A DNA stretch of 59,815 nucleotides from contig NZ_JAHBGC010000011.1 of the NCBI RefSeq assembly GCF_018390645.1, positions 177,370 to 237,184 on the forward strand. The letters are read 5' to 3'. This DNA comes from Ancylobacter dichloromethanicus. Its GTDB lineage: Bacteria > Pseudomonadota > Alphaproteobacteria > Rhizobiales > Xanthobacteraceae. The notes under the pieces are model-generated. The model did no database searches and was not told where the DNA came from. It was given only the letters and a program-made list of their open reading frames with translations. Both the position numbers and the translations under genes were made by a program. Positions 1 through 9,139 of the stretch are shown piece by piece (position 1 is the first letter of the stretch; every line of letters starts with the position of its first letter).

Positions 1-1
1 C

Positions 2-1612
2 GCTTCCGCTGCGGCGCGCGGCGCCGGCAAGCGCCCGCCGCCGCTGCGCTCGATCCGCGGCGGGCGTGCCGCGCTGGAGGAACAGCGCCGGCGCTACGCG
101 ATGCCCGGTCTCGACCTGCTGGCGCCACCGCCGCCGCGCGGCGGCCCGGCGCTGTCGCGCGAGGCCCTCGACCAGAACGCCCGCGACCTCGAAGGCGTGC
201 TGGACGATTTCGGCGTGCGCGGCGCCATCGTCAATGCGCGCCCCGGCCCGGTGGTGACGCTGTACGAGCTGGAGCCGGCGCCCGGCATCAAGTCGAGCCG
301 GGTGATCGGCCTCGCCGACGACATCGCCCGCTCGATGAGCGCGATCTCCGCCCGCGTCGCGGTGATCCCCGGCAAGAACGCCATCGGCATCGAACTGCCC
401 AACCCCAAGCGCGACAAGGTGCTGCTGCGCGAGATCCTCGCCGCCCGCGACTTCGGCGAGGCGGCGCACAAGCTCGCCATCGCGCTGGGCAAGACCATCG
501 GCGGCGAGCCGGTCATCGTCGACCTCGCCCGCATGCCGCATCTGCTGGTCGCCGGCACGACGGGCTCGGGCAAGTCGGTGGCGATCAACACCATGATCGT
601 CAGCCTGCTGTACCGGCTGCGGCCGGAACAGTGCCGGCTGATCATGATCGACCCGAAGATGCTCGAACTCTCCGCCTATGACGGCATTCCGCATCTGCTC
701 ACCCCCGTCGTCACCGACCCGAAGAAGGCGGTGGTGGCGCTGAAATGGGCGGTGCGCGAGATGGAGGAGCGCTACCGCAAGATGTCCAAGGTCGGCGTGC
801 GCAGCATCGATGGCTTCAACGCCCGCATCGCCGAGGCGCAGGTCAAGGGCGAGCAGATCGTGCGCACCGTGCAGACCGGCTTCGACAAGGAGACCGGGGA
901 AGCGATCTATGAGCGCGAGGAGATGGACCTCTCGCCGATCCCCTACATCGTCGTCGTGGTCGACGAGATGGCCGATCTGATGATGGTCGCCGGCAAGGAC
1001 ATCGAGGGCGCCATCCAGCGGCTGGCGCAGATGGCCCGCGCCGCCGGCATCCACCTCATCATGGCGACCCAGCGCCCGAGCGTCGACGTCATCACCGGCA
1101 CCATCAAGGCCAATTTCCCGACCCGGATTTCCTTCCAGGTGACCTCGAAGATCGACAGCCGCACTATTCTCGGCGAGATGGGCGCCGAGCAACTGCTCGG
1201 CCAGGGCGACATGCTCTACATGGCCGGCGGCGGGCGTATCTCGCGCGTGCACGGCCCGTTCGTCTCCGATCAGGAGGTCGAGCGCATCGTCGAGCACCTC
1301 AAGGCGCAGGGCGCGCCCGACTATCTCGACGATGTGACCGTCGACCCCGAAGCGGAGGGCGAGGACGGCGCCGTGTTCGACAAGAGCGCGATGGGCGGCG
1401 AGGAGGGCGGCGACCTCTACAGCCAGGCGGTGGCGGTGGTGATGCGCGACAAGAAGTGCTCCACCTCCTATATCCAGCGCCGGCTGCAGATCGGCTACAA
1501 CCGCGCCGCCTCGCTGGTCGAGCGGATGGAGCGCGAAGGGCTGGTCGGCCCGTCCAACCATGCCGGCAAGCGCGAGATCCTGGTCGAGGGCGGCGGCGGG
1601 GAGGGCTATTGA
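2..1612 (+). CDS. ftsK: DNA translocase FtsK (5' end outside window)
   Basis: Membrane-anchored double-strand DNA pump that clears chromosome termini from the closing septum and activates XerCD recombination at dif. The visible 536 residues are the C-terminal motor; the N-terminal membrane segments and linker lie upstream of the window, so the frame is open from base 2. Seen: Walker A GTTGSGKS near visible residue 185, Walker [14 protein letters not shown] near residue 320, and a C-terminal winged-helix gamma domain (nt about 1410-1600, [14 protein letters not shown]) that reads KOPS sequences. The following lolA and xthA are the usual neighbours in Hyphomicrobiales. Confidence 0.96.
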   Translation, partial: ASAAARGAGKRPPPLRSIRGGRAALEEQRRRYAMPGLDLLAPPPPRGGPALSREALDQNARDLEGVLDDFGVRGAIVNARPGPVVTLYELEPAPGIKSSRVIGLADDIARSMSAISARVAVIPGKNAIGIELPNPKRDKVLLREILAARDFGEAAHKLAIALGKTIGGEPVIVDLARMPHLLVAGTTGSGKSVAINTMIVSLLYRLRPEQCRLIMIDPKMLELSAYDGIPHLLTPVVTDPKKAVVALKWAVREMEERYRKMSKVGVRSIDGFNARIAEAQVKGEQIVRTVQTGFDKETGEAIYEREEMDLSPIPYIVVVVDEMADLMMVAGKDIEGAIQRLAQMARAAGIHLIMATQRPSVDVITGTIKANFPTRISFQVTSKIDSRTILGEMGAEQLLGQGDMLYMAGGGRISRVHGPFVSDQEVERIVEHLKAQGAPDYLDDVTVDPEAEGEDGAVFDKSAMGGEEGGDLYSQAVAVVMRDKKCSTSYIQRRLQIGYNRAASLVERMEREGLVGPSNHAGKREILVEGGGGEGY

Positions 1613-1771
1613 GCCGATGACGGCCTCTCGCCCCGCGCCCCCGACGGCGACGGCGACGGCTGACGCTGCGTCCGGGCCACAGGATCGCCACAGCGGCGCG
1701 CTACCCGCCTCATTGACACCGACATGCGCGCCCGGCCGCACCCGTGCCGCGCGCCGAGCGAGACGTGCCCC

Positions 1772-2554
1772 ATGCACCACATGATCCGAATCTGCGCTGC
1801 CGCCCTCCTGCTTCTTCCGGCGGGCCTCGCGCTCGCGCAGGTGCCGCCGCCGCCCTTCGCCGTGCCGGTGCCGCCGAAGAAGCCGGCGGCGATGATGGCC
1901 CGCACCGCACCGGCCGCGCCGGCGCAGGCACGATCCACCCCCGCCAGGGGGGCGCAGACCAGGGTCGCCCAGGCCGGCCCTGCCGCGGCCGGCGACCCCA
2001 ATATCCAGGTGGCGGCGGTGGCGAACCAGCGCGCGGCGGCCGACACGGTCCAGCGCATCAACGATTATTTCAACAGCTTCAAGACGATGATCGGCAATTT
2101 CGTGCAGGTCGATCCCGACGGCACGCGGCAGCAGGGGCAGTTCTACATCCTCAAGCCGGGCCGGGTGCTGTTCGAATATGACGCGCCGAGCCGGATCGAG
2201 CTGGTGGCCGACGGGCGCTCGGTGGCGGTGCGCGACAAGCGGCTGAAGACGCAGGACATCTCCCCGCTCTCCGCCACGCCGCTGCGCTTCCTGCTGTCGG
2301 AGAACTTCAACCTCGCCCGCAACGCCAACGTGACCGGCGTCTACCAGGACGACATCTTCGCCACGGTGGTGATCGAGGAGAAGCAGCCCATGGTCGGCAC
2401 CTACCGGCTGATGATCATGTTCGACGCCAAGACCATGCAGCTCAAGCAGTGGACGGTGACCGACCCGCAGGGCTACGACACCACGGTCGCGGTGTCCGAC
2501 CTCGACACCGCCCAGCGTCCGGACCCGATGCTGTTCGTCATCAACCGGAATTGA
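1772..2554 (+). CDS. lolA: Outer-membrane lipoprotein carrier LolA
   Basis: Periplasmic chaperone that takes lipoproteins from the LolCDE exporter to the outer membrane. I start it at the ATG at 1772, because the next 23 residues form a clean signal peptide (hydrophobic core AAALLLLPAGLALA, cleavage after AQ or ALA); an in-frame ATG at 1724 would bury it. A Pro/Ala-rich linker of about 60 residues precedes the LolA beta-barrel domain (about residues 80-255), which makes this 260-residue protein longer than the E. coli form. No strong Shine-Dalgarno site is visible. It follows ftsK by 159 bp of otherwise empty sequence. Confidence 0.9.
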   Translation: MHHMIRICAAALLLLPAGLALAQVPPPPFAVPVPPKKPAAMMARTAPAAPAQARSTPARGAQTRVAQAGPAAAGDPNIQVAAVANQRAAADTVQRINDYFNSFKTMIGNFVQVDPDGTRQQGQFYILKPGRVLFEYDAPSRIELVADGRSVAVRDKRLKTQDISPLSATPLRFLLSENFNLARNANVTGVYQDDIFATVVIEEKQPMVGTYRLMIMFDAKTMQLKQWTVTDPQGYDTTVAVSDLDTAQRPDPMLFVINRN

Positions 2555-2595
2555 GGGGCGTGGAATCCGTGTTCCGGACACGCCGCGCCGCCCTC

Positions 2596-2708
2596 CCTCA
2601 TGCCCGGGCTTGACCGGGCACCCAGCGCGGGCGGCGGCCGGCATCGGTTTGCGATCAACGGTGCTTGGGTGGCAAGGCTGGGTCCCCGGGTCAGGCCCGG
2701 GGATGAGG
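2596..2708. repeat. Large imperfect inverted repeat between lolA and xthA
   Basis: Left arm 2596-2626 and right arm 2677-2708 are reverse complements over about 31 nt with a few mismatches, both built around a CCCGGG core, with about 50 nt between. It could fold at the end of the lolA transcript. Sequence of this kind is typical of dispersed intergenic palindromes in Hyphomicrobiales. There is no T tract, so a classical terminator is doubtful. Confidence 0.6.
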
Positions 2709-2819
2709 GTGTGTCGGCGGACGAGGTCTGAGGGGGCAATGACGGTGCGGCGGGCTCCCCTTCCCGGCAAAATGTTCTAGTGTCGCGGCCGATTCCCGCC
2801 TTGCACAGGTCTCCCCGCT

Positions 2820-3638
2820 TTGCCGCTCTCCATCGCCACCTGGAACATCAATTCGGTGCGCCTGCGCATCGGCCTCGTCGCCAAGCTCGCCGAGGCGCAC
2901 CAGCCCGACGTCATCTGCCTGCAGGAGACCAAGACGCCGGACGACCGCTTTCCGCTGAAGGAGGCGGCCAGGTTCGGCTATCCGCACGCCGCGATCCATG
3001 GCCAGAAGGGCTATCACGGCGTCGCCATCCTCTCGAAGCGGCCGTTCGAGGCGGTGAGCCGGCAGGGCTTCTGCGACATGGGCGACGCGCGTCATATCAG
3101 CGTGGTGCTCGGGCGCGAGGCAGGGCTGTCGGCGCCGCTGGCCATCCACAATTTCTACATCCCGGCCGGCGGCGACGTTCCCGACCCGGAGGTGAACGAG
3201 AAGTTCCGCCACAAGCTGTCCTTCCTCGACGAGGCCACCGCCTGGGAGCACCTGCACCCGGCCGATCCGGCGGCGCGCTCGGTGCTGGTGGGCGACCTCA
3301 ACATCGCCCCGCTGGAGACCGATGTGTGGAGCCACAGGCAGTTGCTCGACGTGGTCAGCCACACGCCGATCGAGGTGGAAAAGCTGGCGAAGCTGCAGGC
3401 GGCCGGCAACTGGGTCGACGTGATGCGGCATTTCATCCCGCCGCAGGAGAAGCTGTTCACCTGGTGGAGCTACCGCGCCGCCGACTGGGCGGCCTCCAAT
3501 CGCGGCCGCCGGCTCGACCATGTGTGGGCGACGCCGGCGCTGGCCCCGACGGCGCGCGCGCTGACCGTGCTGCGCGAGGCGCGCGGCTGGGAGCGGCCCT
3601 CCGACCATGTGCCGGTCATCGCCACTTTCGATGCGTGA
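2820..3638 (+). CDS. xthA: Exodeoxyribonuclease III
   Basis: AP endonuclease and 3'-5' exonuclease of base-excision repair, endonuclease/exonuclease/phosphatase fold. It starts at TTG 2820, giving the family N-terminus MPLSIATWNINSVRLR directly. Seen: the metal-binding Glu in CLQETK, the GDLNIAPLE catalytic Asp/Asn motif, and the C-terminal LDHVWATP and SDHVPV motifs. Its 272 residues match the usual length of about 260-270. It lies 265 bp after lolA, beyond an inverted repeat. Confidence 0.95.
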   Translation: MPLSIATWNINSVRLRIGLVAKLAEAHQPDVICLQETKTPDDRFPLKEAARFGYPHAAIHGQKGYHGVAILSKRPFEAVSRQGFCDMGDARHISVVLGREAGLSAPLAIHNFYIPAGGDVPDPEVNEKFRHKLSFLDEATAWEHLHPADPAARSVLVGDLNIAPLETDVWSHRQLLDVVSHTPIEVEKLAKLQAAGNWVDVMRHFIPPQEKLFTWWSYRAADWAASNRGRRLDHVWATPALAPTARALTVLREARGWERPSDHVPVIATFDA

Positions 3639-3725
3639 GCGGGCGGGGCGCTGCGGGCTCGCCTTTCCGCAGGGCTCGTTATAGGTTGCGCCTGAACCTG
3701 CTTTGACCCAGCCGAGGAAGCCTCC

Positions 3726-3938
3726 TTGTCCCGCCGCGCCCTCTCCCGCCTGTGCCGTGTCCTCACTGTCTCGCTGGCGCTCGGTGGCGCGCTGGCGCTC
3801 GGCGGGTGCGGCGTGAAAGGCCCGCTGGAGCCGCCGCCCGGCTCGCCGCAGGCGCAGCCCGGACCGGACGGCAAGGTGCCGAAGGATACCGGCCCGGTGA
3901 AGCCGGACCAGCCCTTCATCCTCGATGGCCTGCTCTGA
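3726..3938 (+). CDS. LptM-like small lipoprotein upstream of lysA
   Basis: A 70-residue lipoprotein starting at TTG 3726. Residues 1-27 are a basic, hydrophobic signal sequence ending in the lipobox ALGGC with Cys28 as lipidation site, followed by GVKGPLEPPP. C-G-x-K-G-P-L-x-x-P is the hallmark of LptM (YifL), which in E. coli helps LptD mature in the outer membrane. The rest is Pro/Gly-rich and probably unstructured. Placement directly ahead of lysA is the conserved context of this family, and it is probably co-transcribed (17 bp gap). Assignment rests on motif and context; function in alphaproteobacteria is inferred. Confidence 0.82.
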   Translation: MSRRALSRLCRVLTVSLALGGALALGGCGVKGPLEPPPGSPQAQPGPDGKVPKDTGPVKPDQPFILDGLL

Positions 3939-3955
3939 CCGGCTGAAACCGCGCC

Positions 3956-5224
3956 ATGCATCATTTCGCCTATCGTGACGGCATCCTCCACGCCGAGGAT
4001 GTCAGCCTCGTCGACATCGCCCGTGCGGTCGGCACGCCCTTCTATGCCTATTCCACGGCGACGCTGGAACGGCATCACCGGGTGTTCACCGACGCGTTCG
4101 CCGACATGCGCACCACGCTGTGCTACGCGGTGAAGGCCAATTCCAACCAGGCGGTGATCCGCACTCTCGCCAGGCTGGGGGCCGGGGCCGACATCGTCTC
4201 GGGCGGCGAACTGAAGCGGGCGCTGGCGGCCGGCGTCGAGCCGCACAAGATCGTGTTCTCCGGCGTCGGCAAGACCCGCGAGGAAATGGCGGCGGCGCTC
4301 GATGCCGGCATCATGTGCTTCAATGTCGAGAGCGAGCCGGAATTGCTGACGCTCTCGGAAGTGGCGGTGAGCCATGGGGTCGCGGCGCCGATCTCGATCC
4401 GCGTCAACCCGGACGTGGACGCGAAGACCCACCACAAGATCTCCACCGGCAAGTCGGACAACAAGTTCGGCATTCCGGTGTCGCGGGCGCGCGAGGTCTA
4501 TCGCCACGCGGCCGCGCTGCCGGGGCTGCGCATCACCGGCGTCGACATGCATATCGGCAGCCAGATCACCGATCTCGGCCCGTTCGACAACGCCACCGCG
4601 CTCTTGGTGGAACTCGCCCGCGACCTGATGGCGGAAGGGCACCGGCTGACCCATCTCGACCTCGGCGGCGGGCTCGGCGTGCCCTATGTCGCCGGCGAGG
4701 CGGAGCCGCCGCTGCCTTCCGCCTATGCGGCGCTGGTGAAGCGGCACACGCATAATCTCGGCCTCGGCCTCGTTTTCGAGGTCGGCCGCATGCTGGTGGC
4801 CAATGCCGGCATCCTCGTTGCCCGCGTGCTCTATGTGAAGGAAGGCGAGGGCAAGCACTTCGTCATTGTCGACGCGGCGATGAACGACCTCATCCGCCCG
4901 ACGCTCTATGACGCTCATCACGAGATTTTGCCCGTGCGCGAGGCGATGCCGGGCGAGGGCCAGATGGTCGCGGATGTGGTCGGCCCGGTGTGCGAATCCG
5001 GCGATTATCTGGCGCTCGGGCGGCGGCTGCCGGGGCTGAAGGCCGGCGATCTGATCGCGGTGATGACGGCCGGCGCCTATGGCGCGGTGCAGGCCTCGAC
5101 CTACAATACGCGGGCGCTGGTGCCGGAAGTGCTGGCAAAGGGCGACGAATTCGCCATCGTGCGGCCCCGCGTCGAAGTCGACGAACTGATCGCGCTCGAC
5201 CGGATTCCCGGCTGGCTGGCCTGA
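3956..5224 (+). CDS. lysA: Diaminopimelate decarboxylase
   Basis: PLP-dependent fold-III decarboxylase that turns meso-diaminopimelate into L-lysine, the last step of lysine synthesis. Seen: PLP lysine Lys60 in CYAVKANS, the glycine-rich phosphate loop DLGGGLGVPY around residue 230, and the C-terminal GPVCESGDYLA substrate/PLP motif contributed across the dimer. Its 422 residues match the family. It sits behind the LptM-like gene; a GGCGGGC/GCCCGCC hairpin at 5230-5247 follows the stop codon. Confidence 0.97.
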   Translation: MHHFAYRDGILHAEDVSLVDIARAVGTPFYAYSTATLERHHRVFTDAFADMRTTLCYAVKANSNQAVIRTLARLGAGADIVSGGELKRALAAGVEPHKIVFSGVGKTREEMAAALDAGIMCFNVESEPELLTLSEVAVSHGVAAPISIRVNPDVDAKTHHKISTGKSDNKFGIPVSRAREVYRHAAALPGLRITGVDMHIGSQITDLGPFDNATALLVELARDLMAEGHRLTHLDLGGGLGVPYVAGEAEPPLPSAYAALVKRHTHNLGLGLVFEVGRMLVANAGILVARVLYVKEGEGKHFVIVDAAMNDLIRPTLYDAHHEILPVREAMPGEGQMVADVVGPVCESGDYLALGRRLPGLKAGDLIAVMTAGAYGAVQASTYNTRALVPEVLAKGDEFAIVRPRVEVDELIALDRIPGWLA

Positions 5225-5229
5225 GCCAC

Positions 5230-5247
5230 GGCGGGCTGGTGCCCGCC
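5230..5247 (+). terminator. Hairpin after lysA
   Basis: A 7-bp perfect GC stem (5230-5236 with 5241-5247) and a 4-nt loop, 5 bp after the lysA stop. There is no immediate T run, so it may stabilise the mRNA end or need Rho. The rest of the 164-bp gap shows only the GGAGG-like ribosome site for the next gene. Confidence 0.4.
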
Positions 5248-5388
5248 ACATTCGGCTCACGCCTGTTTTCACGATGTGATGATGAAGTGAGCGTGCCCGT
5301 TCCGGTGGCAGGGCTGGCGCGCCGGGATCGCCATGTTAAGGTGACGTTGGGGCTGGTGTGGACCTGAAGAGCGTCGGAGGTCGGCCGC

Positions 5389-8214
5389 GTGACGTCAACA
5401 CCGGATGGAACGGACGGCGAAGGGCGCCCGGCTGCGGGCGTGACCGCGCGCGCCGAAAAGCTGCGGGCCGAAGCCCGCCAGAGTGACGCCCGCCAGAGCG
5501 AGCTTCGCCGCGTCGAGCAGCGCATGGGCGCCGCCCTGCAGCGGGCCTGGGGCGCGCTGATGTGGGAGCGCGTCTGGCCGGCGGTCGTCGCGCTCGGCGT
5601 GGCGCTCGGCGTCTTCCTCATCGCCTCCTGGCTCGGCCTGTGGCTGGCGCTGCCGCCCTATGGCCGCGTCATCGGCCTGGTCCTGTTCGCCGCCCTGTTC
5701 GCGCTGGCGCTGGTGCCGGCGCTGCGCATCCGGCCGCCTTCGGCCGGCGAGACTCTGGCGCGGCTCGATCGCGAGAGCCGGCTGCCGCACCGGCCGGCGA
5801 CGGCGCTGTCCGACCATCTCGCCTCCAAGCCCGACGATCCCGTCGGCGCCGCGCTGTGGCGCGCGCATCTGGCGCGGATGTCGGCGCAGATCGGCAGCCT
5901 GCGCGTCGGGCTTCCCGCGCCGCGCGTCGCCGCCCGGGATGGGCGGGCGCTGCGCGCGCTGGTGCTGCTGGGGGTGATCGCCACCTTCTTCATGGTGCCG
6001 GGCGAGCATCTGCGCCGCATCGCCGCCGCGTTCGACTGGCACGCGCTGGTGCCGCCCACGCCCTACCGCGTCGATGCCTGGGTGACGCCGCCCGGCTATA
6101 CCGGCCGCGCGCCGGTGATGCTGCCGGGCCTGCGTTCGCAGGATGTGGCGCAGGCCGCCGCCGCCGATGCGTCGGGCGATGCACCGGCCGATTCGCCCTA
6201 TGAGGCGACCGCGATGACGGTGCCGGCCGGCAGCGAACTGGTGGTGCGCATCATCGGTCTCGACGACGCCCGCCTCATCACCCAGGGCGGCATCGCCGCC
6301 GCGCCGGCGGAGGAAGGGACGGGCGCCGCGGCCCCGGCCACTTCCGCCACGGCCTCAGGCACGCCCGCTTCAGGCACGCCCGCCGCACAGGCGCCCGCCT
6401 CGGGCGCCGCTGGCGACGAGCGCCGCTTCGTGATCGCCAGCGATGGTGCCGCCCGGGTCGAGGGACCCGATGGCCGTTTCGTCTCCTGGCACTTCCGCGC
6501 CCAGCCGGACGCGCCGCCGACCATCGAACTGACCAAGGAACCGCAGGCCTCGGGCAACAACGCGCTGTCGCTGAGCTACAAGGCCGAGGACGATTACGGC
6601 GTCGCCGGGGCCGAGGCGCGCTTCACCGCGCTGCCGCCGCCCCCGCCGCTGCACGCGCTGAAGAACGCGCCGCCGCCGCCGCAGGCGCGCCCGCTGGTGG
6701 AGGCGCCGAGCTTCCCGCTGCCGCTGGTCGGCGGCCGTTCGAAGGTGGCGACCGGCCAGACCACCAGGGATTTCACCGAGAATCCCTGGGCCGGCACGCG
6801 GGTCGAGATGACGCTGGTGGTGCGTGACGAGGCCGGCCATGTCGGTCAGTCGCGCCCGCGCAGCCTCGCGCTGCCGCAGCGCAGCTTTTCCGACCCGCTG
6901 GCGCGGGCGCTGATCGAGGAGCGGCGGCTGCTGGCGCTCGACGCCAACAAGCGCGAGCGGGTGGAGGCCGGGCTCGACGCGCTGGCCATCGCACCGGAGA
7001 CATTCACGCCCGACCCCTCGCACTATATGGGCCTGCGCACCGCCTATTACCGGCTGGTCAATGCCCGCAGCGACGACGATCTGCGCGGCGTGGTCGACTA
7101 TCTCTGGGAAGTCGCGGTCCGTATCGAGGATGGCGACCTCTCCGATGTCGAGAAGCGGCTGCGCGACGCGCAGCAGGCGCTGCAGAACGCGCTGGAGAAC
7201 GACGCCCCGGACGAGGAGATCCAGCGTCTGGCGCAGGAACTGCGCGAGGCGATGAACGAGTTCATGAAGGCGCTCGCGCGGGAGGCGCAGCGCAACCAGA
7301 ACCGCGCCGACGCCAACCAGCCGATGGACCCCAACACCCGCGTGGTCCGTCCGCAGGACCTGCAGAAGATGCTCGACCGCATCGAGGACATGGCGCGCAA
7401 CGGCGCCCGCGATGCGGCGCGGCAGATGCTGAGCGAACTGCAGAACATGCTCAATGGCCTGCAGGCCGGGCGCCAGCAGCAGCGCCAGCAGGGCCAGAGC
7501 CAGATGTCGCAATCGATGGACCAGCTCGGCGACATGATCCGCCGCCAGCAGCAGCTGCGCGACCGCACCTTCAAGGAGGGGCGCGAAGGCCAGCAGGACC
7601 AGGCCTTCAACGAGCTGAAGCAGAACCAGGAGCAACTGCGCGAACAGCTTCGCCAGCTGCGCGAGAAGATGCAGCAGGCCATGCGCGGCCAGCAGGGCCA
7701 GCAGGGCGAGCCGGGACAACAGGGGCAGCAAGGCCAGCAGGGCCAGGGCCAGCAGCCGGGCGAGAACGGCCAGGGCCAGCGGGGTCAGGGACGAGGTCAG
7801 GGTCAAGGCATGCCGGGCGAGAGCGGCTTCGCCCAGGCGGAACAGGCGATGCGCGAGGCCGAGCAGGCGCTGGGCGAGGGCGACGGCACCGGCGCGGTGG
7901 ACGCGCAGAGCGAGGCGCTGCAGGCGCTGCGCCGCGGCGCCCAGCAGATGGCCGAGGCGATGCAGCAACAGCAGGGCGGGCCCGGCGGCGAGGGGCCGGG
8001 CGGCCCTTCCGGCCAGAGCGCCGAGCGCACCGACCCGCTCGGCCGGCCGATGCGCACGCGCGATTATGGCGACGACAATACGGTGAAAGTGCCGGAAGAA
8101 ATCGACATGCAGCGCGCCCGCCGGGTGCTGGAGGAGTTGCGCCGCCGCTTCGGCGAGCCCGACCGCCCGCGTCTCGAACTCGACTATCTGGAGCGGCTGC
8201 TGCGCGACTTCTGA
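5389..8214 (+). CDS. TIGR02302/DUF4175 family large membrane protein
   Basis: A 941-residue protein of the alphaproteobacterial TIGR02302 (DUF4175) family; no biochemical function is established. It starts at GTG 5389 behind GGAGG. Order of parts: charged N-terminus; two close membrane segments (about residues 62-105); a third near residues 185-205; an extracytoplasmic region with an Ala/Pro/Thr-rich insert (about 305-345); a region resembling a coiled coil; a long Gln/Gly low-complexity stretch (about 690-830) with repeated QQGQQG-like units; and a conserved end with REIL-like helices (RRVLEELRRRFGEPDR). lysA upstream and hpt downstream are commonly nearby in this order. A cell-envelope role is only a guess. 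Confidence 0.85.
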   Translation: MTSTPDGTDGEGRPAAGVTARAEKLRAEARQSDARQSELRRVEQRMGAALQRAWGALMWERVWPAVVALGVALGVFLIASWLGLWLALPPYGRVIGLVLFAALFALALVPALRIRPPSAGETLARLDRESRLPHRPATALSDHLASKPDDPVGAALWRAHLARMSAQIGSLRVGLPAPRVAARDGRALRALVLLGVIATFFMVPGEHLRRIAAAFDWHALVPPTPYRVDAWVTPPGYTGRAPVMLPGLRSQDVAQAAAADASGDAPADSPYEATAMTVPAGSELVVRIIGLDDARLITQGGIAAAPAEEGTGAAAPATSATASGTPASGTPAAQAPASGAAGDERRFVIASDGAARVEGPDGRFVSWHFRAQPDAPPTIELTKEPQASGNNALSLSYKAEDDYGVAGAEARFTALPPPPPLHALKNAPPPPQARPLVEAPSFPLPLVGGRSKVATGQTTRDFTENPWAGTRVEMTLVVRDEAGHVGQSRPRSLALPQRSFSDPLARALIEERRLLALDANKRERVEAGLDALAIAPETFTPDPSHYMGLRTAYYRLVNARSDDDLRGVVDYLWEVAVRIEDGDLSDVEKRLRDAQQALQNALENDAPDEEIQRLAQELREAMNEFMKALAREAQRNQNRADANQPMDPNTRVVRPQDLQKMLDRIEDMARNGARDAARQMLSELQNMLNGLQAGRQQQRQQGQSQMSQSMDQLGDMIRRQQQLRDRTFKEGREGQQDQAFNELKQNQEQLREQLRQLREKMQQAMRGQQGQQGEPGQQGQQGQQGQGQQPGENGQGQRGQGRGQGQGMPGESGFAQAEQAMREAEQALGEGDGTGAVDAQSEALQALRRGAQQMAEAMQQQQGGPGGEGPGGPSGQSAERTDPLGRPMRTRDYGDDNTVKVPEEIDMQRARRVLEELRRRFGEPDRPRLELDYLERLLRDF

Positions 8215-8296
8215 CGTCGCGGCATTATCTCGACCTCATCGCGGACGGCGAGGCCGATCCGGGACCGGCGCGCTCGCGCCACCGCCGCGGGACAAG

Positions 8297-8320
8297 CCCG
8301 GCGCGCCGTTGCGCGCCGGG
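8297..8320. terminator. Hairpin between convergent TIGR02302 gene and hpt
   Basis: A perfect 10-bp stem, CCCGGCGCGC (8297-8306) with its complement at 8311-8320, and a 4-nt loop, in the 133-bp gap between two convergent genes. Position suggests a shared transcript end; there is no T tract on either side, so this is tentative. Confidence 0.45.
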
Positions 8321-8347
8321 ATCGCGGTTCGAGCGGACGGAAGGGCC

Positions 8348-8935
8348 TTATTTCCCGGCGTCGGGGATGTAGCCGATGAAGGGAAGCTGGCGGAACGCGT
8401 GCGAGACGTCCATGCCGTAGCCGACGACGAAATAGTCCGGGCACTCGAAACCGACGAAATCGGCCTCGATCTGCACCGCGCGCTTGTGCGGCTTCTCCAG
8501 CAGCACGCAGACCATGACCCGCCGGGCGCCGCGCGCGGCGAGCAGGTCCTTGGCGAAGGCCAGCGTGCGGCCGGATTCGAGTATGTCGTCGATCAGCAGC
8601 ACGTCGCGCCCGCGCACATCGGTCTCGATGTCGCGCAGCACCGTCACCTGCCCGGAGGAGACGCGCGCGTCGCGATAGCTCGACAGGGTGATGAACTCGA
8701 CCTCCGGCGCGAGGCCGGCGGCGTGCATGGTGCGGATGAGGTCGGCGGCGAAGACGAAGCTGCCCTTCAGCACCGCGATGACGATGAGCTTCTCCGGCGT
8801 GGCGGCGACGATCTCGTTGACCAGCTGGCGATTGCGGCCGGCGATGGCCTCGGCGTCGATCAAGACCTCGACATGGGCATTTTCATACGCAGACCCTGCT
8901 TCGGCGGCCGTCGGCGCGGTATCCTGTTCAGTCAT
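8348..8935 (-). CDS. hpt: Hypoxanthine phosphoribosyltransferase
   Basis: Purine salvage enzyme that joins hypoxanthine (or guanine) to PRPP, giving IMP or GMP. Seen: the PRPP-binding signature DVLLIDDILESGRT at residues 111-124, the type-I PRTase core IVIAVLKGSFVFAADL, and the C-terminal purine-binding segment CPDYFVVGYGMD. I start it at the ATG whose complement is 8933-8935, giving 195 residues; the open frame continues far upstream but only as an antisense shadow of ftsE. It is divergent from ftsE across about 200 bp in which I see no further gene. Confidence 0.95.
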   Translation of the reverse strand: MTEQDTAPTAAEAGSAYENAHVEVLIDAEAIAGRNRQLVNEIVAATPEKLIVIAVLKGSFVFAADLIRTMHAAGLAPEVEFITLSSYRDARVSSGQVTVLRDIETDVRGRDVLLIDDILESGRTLAFAKDLLAARGARRVMVCVLLEKPHKRAVQIEADFVGFECPDYFVVGYGMDVSHAFRQLPFIGYIPDAGK

Positions 8936-9139
8936 CGGCTTCCTCTTGCGCGGCACGCGGCGCACTCTGCTATGTGAAGGGCAGGATGAACGGACAGGCG
9001 CCGCGCGTCCAGCCGGGTTCGATGTCCGCGAAAGCGGTGGCGTTTCGGCCCGTCTTTTGCGACGGCGCGCACACGCTATGTTAGGGGTCGGTGCGCCATC
9101 AGAATCAGCGGGCGGCATGTCCCGTCGAAGGATTGAGTC

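Noticed and set aside
3470..5272. 600-codon minus-strand open frame opposite xthA and lysA
   Set aside because: Antisense to well-supported genes, Arg/His/Asp-rich, with no recognisable domain.
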